In this document: in pieces, positions 58,405 to 64,000 of the stretch
Numbering within the stretch: the first letter of the stretch is position 1
Layout of the letters: every line of letters starts with the position of its first letter
Origin: Actinobacillus porcinus
GTDB taxonomy: Bacteria; Pseudomonadota; Gammaproteobacteria; Enterobacterales; Pasteurellaceae
Assembly (NCBI RefSeq): GCF_901764995.1
Contig: NZ_CABFKI010000002.1
Span: 186,001-250,000, forward strand
Direction of reading: 5' to 3'
DNA: 64,000 nucleotides
Position numbers and translations under genes: made by a program
The notes under the pieces: model-generated
The model's input: only the letters and a program-made list of their open reading frames with translations
What the model was told of the DNA's origin: nothing
The model's database searches: none

Positions 58405-60252
58405 TTAAGGCATTAATAAGTTCGGTATAAACGTAATAATTTGTGGGAATATCGTAATTAATACCAATGTGATAAAAATCGGTGCTAAGAACGGTAATAC
58501 CCCTTTGGTAACCGTTGATACTGACATATTGCCAACACGAGCCACCACAAACAACGCCATTCCCATTGGCGGTGTGAGGATACCAATCATCATATTAAGT
58601 GTTGTCATCACACCAAAGAACACAAGATCAATGCCAAATTGTTGTGCAATCGGGATAAGCATTGGTAACACAAGGAATTGTAATGCTAAGGCATCGATGA
58701 ACATTCCCAAGAACAGCAATAAAAGGTTGATCATCACTAGCACCATAATCGGGCTATCCGCCAAAGCCACAAAGGCTTCACCAATTTTCATGGCTACTTG
58801 TTCGCGCGCAATCATGTCGCCAAAGAATGTCACTGTCATCACCATTAAAGCGGTTACACCTGTAATAGAAATCGCTTCTATACAACTTTTAAATAGGCTT
58901 TCTAAGGTCAATTCTTTGTAAACAAATTTACCAATAATAATGGCATATGCTGAAGCAAATACCGCGGCTTCCGTTGGTGTAAATAAGCCTGAAAAAATCC
59001 CGACGATAATTAAAACAGGGGTTAAAATTGCCCAAATGCTTTCTTTAAAGGCTTTGCAGAGTTCTTCTCTTGAGGCTTTTGGTGTTCTTGGATATCCCCG
59101 TTTTTTCGACACAAAATAATTCATGGTCATTAATGCGACAGTGACCAATACACCGGGTACAAAACCGGCCACAAAGAGTTTCGCTATACTTTCATTGGCA
59201 ATCACGCCATAGATAATCATGGCAATACTTGGCGGTACAAGAGGGCCAATAATACAAGAGGCTGCGGTAATGCCTCCGCTGATCTCATCATCATAACCTG
59301 CATCGCGCATGGATTTTATTTCAAGCTGCCCTAACCCTCCTGCATCTGCCAAAGCAGAACCGGACATCCCTGAGAAAATCAAACTTGCCCCGATATTCAC
59401 ATGCCCCATACCACCTGTGTAATGCCCTAATAAAGCTTTGGCAAAGGTGAATATCTTGGTGGTTATCCCCCCAGTGTTCATCAAAATCCCTGTTAGGATA
59501 AAAAATGGCACACTGAGTAATGGGAAACTGTTTAAACTATCGACTAATTTAATTGAAGCGGAATTAATAATGTTCCAACGCGTCATCGCAAAATACAACA
59601 CAGTGGCAATGAATAAAGACCATCCTACAGGTGTACCCAGGAACATAATCACCAACCAAATGCCCAAGGTGACATACACCGCTGAATCGCCTAATTTAAC
59701 GTAATTAGAAATACGCAATGCCTTAAACCAATCCGGTTGGAAGAACAAAATAGCAAAAATAATCACCGCACTTACGACAAAAAACAGCGCTGGCAAATAA
59801 CTTAATTTGTTATGAAAATTCTCATTTTGTGCTTGTAAGAAACGGAAAAACATGAGCAATGAAATAAACGGCAAACCGCCATAGAGCCATTTTTCCGAAA
59901 TGCCCAATGAAACAATTTCAAAGGTTGCGCCAAGCCAGGTTTTAAACCCAAGATGCACAAATAATACAATCGAAATAAAAATCAGGAGTTGTACAAAGGA
60001 ATTGGTAGCACGACGAATATAGTCCGGCATCAAATTCGTGAGAAAATCGATATACACATGCTGTTGGCTACGAATCGCCATACTAATCCCGAATAAGCCG
60101 GCATAAATAAATAAGAGCCGAGCTAATTCTTCACTCCAAATAATCGGTGAGTCAAAAATTTGACGAGCGACAATTTGTGCCACAAGAATGGCGAAAATGA
60201 TGAGTAATAACGTACCCCCAAGCCATTCTTCTAATTTATTGATGAATTTCAT
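58405..60252 (-). CDS. siaT: Sialic acid TRAP transporter, fused permease SiaQM
   Basis: A 615-residue inner-membrane protein fusing the small DctQ-like subunit (residues ~1-160, four [22 protein letters not shown] and [20 protein letters not shown]) to the large DctM-like subunit (residues ~190-615, with [40 protein letters not shown] and [16 protein letters not shown]). With SiaP it takes up Neu5Ac using a sodium gradient. Good site GGAGG before the ATG at 60252. Confidence 0.95.
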   Translation of the reverse strand: MKFINKLEEWLGGTLLLIIFAILVAQIVARQIFDSPIIWSEELARLLFIYAGLFGISMAIRSQQHVYIDFLTNLMPDYIRRATNSFVQLLIFISIVLFVHLGFKTWLGATFEIVSLGISEKWLYGGLPFISLLMFFRFLQAQNENFHNKLSYLPALFFVVSAVIIFAILFFQPDWFKALRISNYVKLGDSAVYVTLGIWLVIMFLGTPVGWSLFIATVLYFAMTRWNIINSASIKLVDSLNSFPLLSVPFFILTGILMNTGGITTKIFTFAKALLGHYTGGMGHVNIGASLIFSGMSGSALADAGGLGQLEIKSMRDAGYDDEISGGITAASCIIGPLVPPSIAMIIYGVIANESIAKLFVAGFVPGVLVTVALMTMNYFVSKKRGYPRTPKASREELCKAFKESIWAILTPVLIIVGIFSGLFTPTEAAVFASAYAIIIGKFVYKELTLESLFKSCIEAISITGVTALMVMTVTFFGDMIAREQVAMKIGEAFVALADSPIMVLVMINLLLLFLGMFIDALALQFLVLPMLIPIAQQFGIDLVFFGVMTTLNMMIGILTPPMGMALFVVARVGNMSVSTVTKGVLPFLAPIFITLVLITIFPQIITFIPNLLMP

Positions 60253-60346
60253 AAAGCCTCCGAAATCAGGCTCATTAAGCGATATGGGCTAAGGGCGCAT
60301 TACTACGCCCTCGTTTCACGAAAATAGCGTGATAAAAGTGCGGTCA

Positions 60347-61381
<1,035 letters not shown>

Positions 61382-61416
61382 CTAAATACAACTTGTCCGT
61401 CTATTCACTGATTACA

Positions 61417-61445
61417 GTTATAAAGCAATAAAGTCATTTTTTCAA
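61417..61445 (-). promoter_or_regulatory. siaP promoter
   Basis: On the minus strand: -35 TTGAAA (61440-61445), a 17-bp spacer and -10 TATAAC (61417-61422). The right-hand CRP site and inverted arms lie just upstream. Confidence 0.65.
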
Positions 61446-61455
61446 TTTAAAATGA

Positions 61456-61514
61456 AGTTTTATTTCTAAATTTGTGACAAAGCTCACATTTTAATCATTA
61501 GATGAAATAAAACT
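61456..61514. promoter_or_regulatory. Divergent siaP/nanE operator: 11-bp inverted arms around a CRP site
   Basis: AGTTTTATTTC (61456-61466) and GAAATAAAACT (61504-61514) are exact inverted complements. Between them is a perfect CRP site TGTGACAAAGCTCACA (61473-61488). In H. influenzae, CRP and SiaR jointly control this intergenic region, so the arms are the likely SiaR half-sites. The nanE -10 TATAAT is at 61549-61554. Confidence 0.75.
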
Positions 61515-61680
61515 CCAATTTATGTTTTCTTTTAAGGAATTTTAACGATATAATTCAACCTAATGAAAATTTGACCGCGCTTTCTACAAACAAGGATGTG
61601 CGATTTATGCCATAGTTAATCTGAATAGGGAATCATTGGCTAAAGAAAGCATCATCAACCACGTGATTTATGGAGTAGAT

Positions 61681-62370
61681 ATGTCAAAATTAGATCCTCA
61701 AAATGTATTGGAACGTATTCGTTATGGGTTAATCGCTTCTTGCCAACCTGTTGATGATGGCCCGATGGATCATCCTAATATTGTTGCCGCAATGGCACAA
61801 GCCTCTGTCATTGGTGGCGCAGCAGGTTTACGTATTGAAGGCGTTGATAATTTAAAAGCCACTCGTCCTACAGTTTCCGTACCGATTATTGGTATCGTTA
61901 AACGTGATTTACCCGATAGCCCGATTCGTATTACCCCATTCTTAGATGACATTGATGCACTCGCTACTGCAGGCGCAGATATTATTGCTGTTGATGGAAC
62001 AAATCGCCCACGCCCTGTTGCTATAAAAGCAGCGGTAGAACGCATTCATCAATGTGGCTGTTTAGCGATGGCGGATTGCTCAAATTTAGAAGAAGGGCTT
62101 TATTGTCAACAATTAGGTTTTGATATTGTGGGCAGCACAATGTCCGGTTACACAGGTGACCATACCCCTGAAGAACCTGATTTTCAATTAGTGAAAGATC
62201 TCAAGGCAGCCGGCTGTTTTGTCATGGCCGAAGGGCGATATAATACCCCTGAACTCGCTCGTTCTGCCATTGAAGCCGGTGCAGACTGTGTGACTGTGGG
62301 TTCTGCCTTAACGCGTTTAGAGCATATTGTCAGTTGGTTTGCTCAGGCGATCCAACAAGCCAAAAAATAA
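61681..62370 (+). CDS. nanE: N-acetylmannosamine-6-phosphate 2-epimerase
   Basis: A 229-residue TIM-barrel enzyme that turns ManNAc-6-P into GlcNAc-6-P. Start at the ATG at 61681 ([20 protein letters not shown]); the frame is open upstream but the family N-terminus is here. Conserved: [56 protein letters not shown], and [20 protein letters not shown]. Followed by nanK 10 bases later. Confidence 0.96.
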   Translation: MSKLDPQNVLERIRYGLIASCQPVDDGPMDHPNIVAAMAQASVIGGAAGLRIEGVDNLKATRPTVSVPIIGIVKRDLPDSPIRITPFLDDIDALATAGADIIAVDGTNRPRPVAIKAAVERIHQCGCLAMADCSNLEEGLYCQQLGFDIVGSTMSGYTGDHTPEEPDFQLVKDLKAAGCFVMAEGRYNTPELARSAIEAGADCVTVGSALTRLEHIVSWFAQAIQQAKK

Positions 62371-62380
62371 GGAAATTACT

Positions 62381-63271
62381 ATGCGTTGTTTAGCCATTGA
62401 TATTGGCGGCACTAAAATTGCCGTGGCATTAGTCGAAAATCAATTAATTTCGCAACGTCAACAAATTGTCACGCCACAGGATCATGATGGAAGTGGAATG
62501 CGTCAGGTTTTGAAAGATATTGTGCAACAATATCAAGGGAAATTTGATTATATTGCTGTTGCCTCAACAGGCATTATTAATCAAGGTATTTTAACCGCAC
62601 TTAATCCTAAAAACCTGGGTGGCTTAGCGCATTTTCCTTTGTATGACAACCTGGCTTCGGTAAGTAAAAAACCAATTTTTTTGCTTAATGATGTGCAAGC
62701 GGCGGCCTTTGCAGAATATCAACATGAAGATCAAAGTGCGGTGAAAAATTTTGTGTTTATTACCGTCTCAACCGGCGTAGGCGGTGGTATCATTCAAAAT
62801 GGACACTTACTGACGGAACCCAATGGTGTCGCCGGCCATATTGGTCATACGTTAGCCGATCCGAATGAGGTGATGTGTGGTTGTGGTCGCCGTGGTTGTG
62901 TGGAGGCGGTTGCCTCTGGACGCGCCATTGAAGCGGTTTCAAGCCAATGGGACAACCCTTGTTCGCCAAAAGAAGTCTTTGAGCGTTTTCGTCAAAATGA
63001 TGAAAAAGCCACCGCACTTGTGGAACGTTCTGCTAAAGCCATTGCTAATTTAATCGCCAATTTACGCATTAGCTTAGATACGCAAAAAATCGTTATTGGC
63101 GGCAGTGTTGGCTTGGCCGAAGGTTATTTGCCTTTAGTAGAAAAATATCTTAAAAAGCAACCCTACTTTTATCGTTGCCCATTGCGCACTGCTCAATTTG
63201 GTGGTGATGCCGGCTTAATTGGTGCAGCAGCATGGGGGGAATATAATTTTCATCATAAAAATACTAAATAG
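62381..63271 (+). CDS. nanK: N-acetylmannosamine kinase (ROK family)
   Basis: Phosphorylates ManNAc. The 296-residue protein begins MRCLAIDIGGTKIAVALVEN (ATP/phosphate site), has VFITVSTGVGGGIIQNGHLL, GHIGHTLADPNEVMCGCGRR then GCVEAVASGRAIEAV, including the ROK zinc motif (HxxxxxxxxxxCxCGxxGCxE). It contains two internal uptake signals. Part of nanE-nanK-YhcH-siaR. Confidence 0.94.
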   Translation: MRCLAIDIGGTKIAVALVENQLISQRQQIVTPQDHDGSGMRQVLKDIVQQYQGKFDYIAVASTGIINQGILTALNPKNLGGLAHFPLYDNLASVSKKPIFLLNDVQAAAFAEYQHEDQSAVKNFVFITVSTGVGGGIIQNGHLLTEPNGVAGHIGHTLADPNEVMCGCGRRGCVEAVASGRAIEAVSSQWDNPCSPKEVFERFRQNDEKATALVERSAKAIANLIANLRISLDTQKIVIGGSVGLAEGYLPLVEKYLKKQPYFYRCPLRTAQFGGDAGLIGAAAWGEYNFHHKNTK

Positions 63272-63274
63272 TAA

Positions 63275-63754
<480 letters not shown>

Positions 63755-63800
63755 CTAAGGGCGCACCGGGATGTGAATATTCAAACAGCAGGAAGTAATT

Positions 63801-64000
63801 ATGACAAAAAGCAATATCTTAGAGCGTATGGCGGCGTTACAGGCGAGCTTAACCAAAACAGAAAAACGTATCGCCGAGCAAATTTTACAAAATCCTGAAT
63901 TGATCAATAACTGTTCATTAGCGGATATTGCCAAAAATATTAATGTAGGTGAAGCCACGATGATTCGCTTCTGTCGCAGTTTGGGATTTGACGGATTTAG
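63801..64000 (+). CDS. siaR: SiaR/NanR, RpiR family regulator, 5' part
   Basis: The gene starts at the ATG at 63801 (GGAAG upstream) and runs off the window. Visible is the N-terminal RpiR helix-turn-helix: TKSNILERMAALQASLTKTE, KRIAEQILQNPELINNCSLA, DIAKNINVGEATMIRFCRSL, GFDGF. In H. influenzae SiaR follows nanK and represses both sides of the divergent nan/sia region, using a SIS domain to bind an amino sugar phosphate; that domain lies outside the window here. Confidence 0.88.
   Translation, partial: MTKSNILERMAALQASLTKTEKRIAEQILQNPELINNCSLADIAKNINVGEATMIRFCRSLGFDGF

Overview
The window is chromosomal DNA of a Pasteurellaceae bacterium close to Haemophilus or Aggregatibacter. The evidence is the many copies of the Haemophilus-type DNA uptake signal (core AAGTGCGGT and its complement), often as inverted pairs that double as terminators. 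Gene sets and gene order are gammaproteobacterial and very Haemophilus-like: efp/epmB/oapAB, fadR-nhaB-dsbB, accBC-yhdT-panF-prmA-dusB-fis, and siaPT-nanM facing nanEK-siaR. The genus is inferred; no rRNA gene is present to settle it.

Layout. 1-2505: the end of a cytochrome c maturation TPR gene, an unrecognised secreted protein with a His/Gly-rich lipoprotein, then Uma2 (DUF820) with a DUF6429 remnant. 2553-7560: rffG/rfbB; an HxlR regulator facing an NAD(P)-binding protein; a short cation-efflux protein facing a MerR regulator; a hypothetical protein; ygiD. 7560-12002: an eroded tract of truncated genes joined head to tail or head to head (paiB, three lysR pieces, a DsbA-like tail, a GNAT, a BRO-N head on an Lrp tail, a transposase-like tail), with one intact-looking DUF1349 gene. 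12139-13693: rpsF-priB-rpsR-rplI with leader and terminator. 13738-19767: glycosyltransferase, cysK, efp/epmB, oapA-oapB. 19784-24840: hemB, tatABC, groESL with a clear heat-shock promoter. 24857-28030: pepP, ygfB, zapA, 6S RNA, ygfA. 28047-35851: dxr, frr, pyrH, a phosphoethanolamine transferase, and menH-menB-menC interrupted by a HEPN/MNT pair. 35869-43738: fis-dusB, prmA, panF-yhdT, accCB, aroQ, plsY facing folB. 43932-46924: fadR facing nhaB-dsbB. 47143-55200: AI-2E-type permease, lipidated cytochrome b562, glnB, YdcZ, mog, SLC13 permease, rnhB-lpxB-lpxA-fabZ. 55407-56504: a major porin with an elaborate upstream region. 57139-64000: the sialic acid cluster.

How the genes work together. 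The right end is a sialic acid uptake and catabolism regulon: siaP and siaQM import N-acetylneuraminate, NanM and a YhcH/NanQ-type protein interconvert anomers, and NanK and NanE process ManNAc towards GlcNAc-6-P. A divergent control region holds a perfect CRP site between two perfect 11-bp inverted arms, the likely SiaR operator. The rest is mostly housekeeping: translation, chaperones, fatty acid, lipid A, menaquinone, haem and isoprenoid synthesis.

The least ordinary content is the eroded tract, a family of composite multi-hairpin repeats lying 3' of four minus-strand genes (cysK, tatC, the cytochrome b562 gene and nanM), the HEPN/MNT insertion in the men operon, the paired operator-like palindromes upstream of the porin, and the unrecognised secreted-protein/lipoprotein pair. 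No CRISPR array, complete insertion sequence, prophage, rRNA or tRNA was seen.
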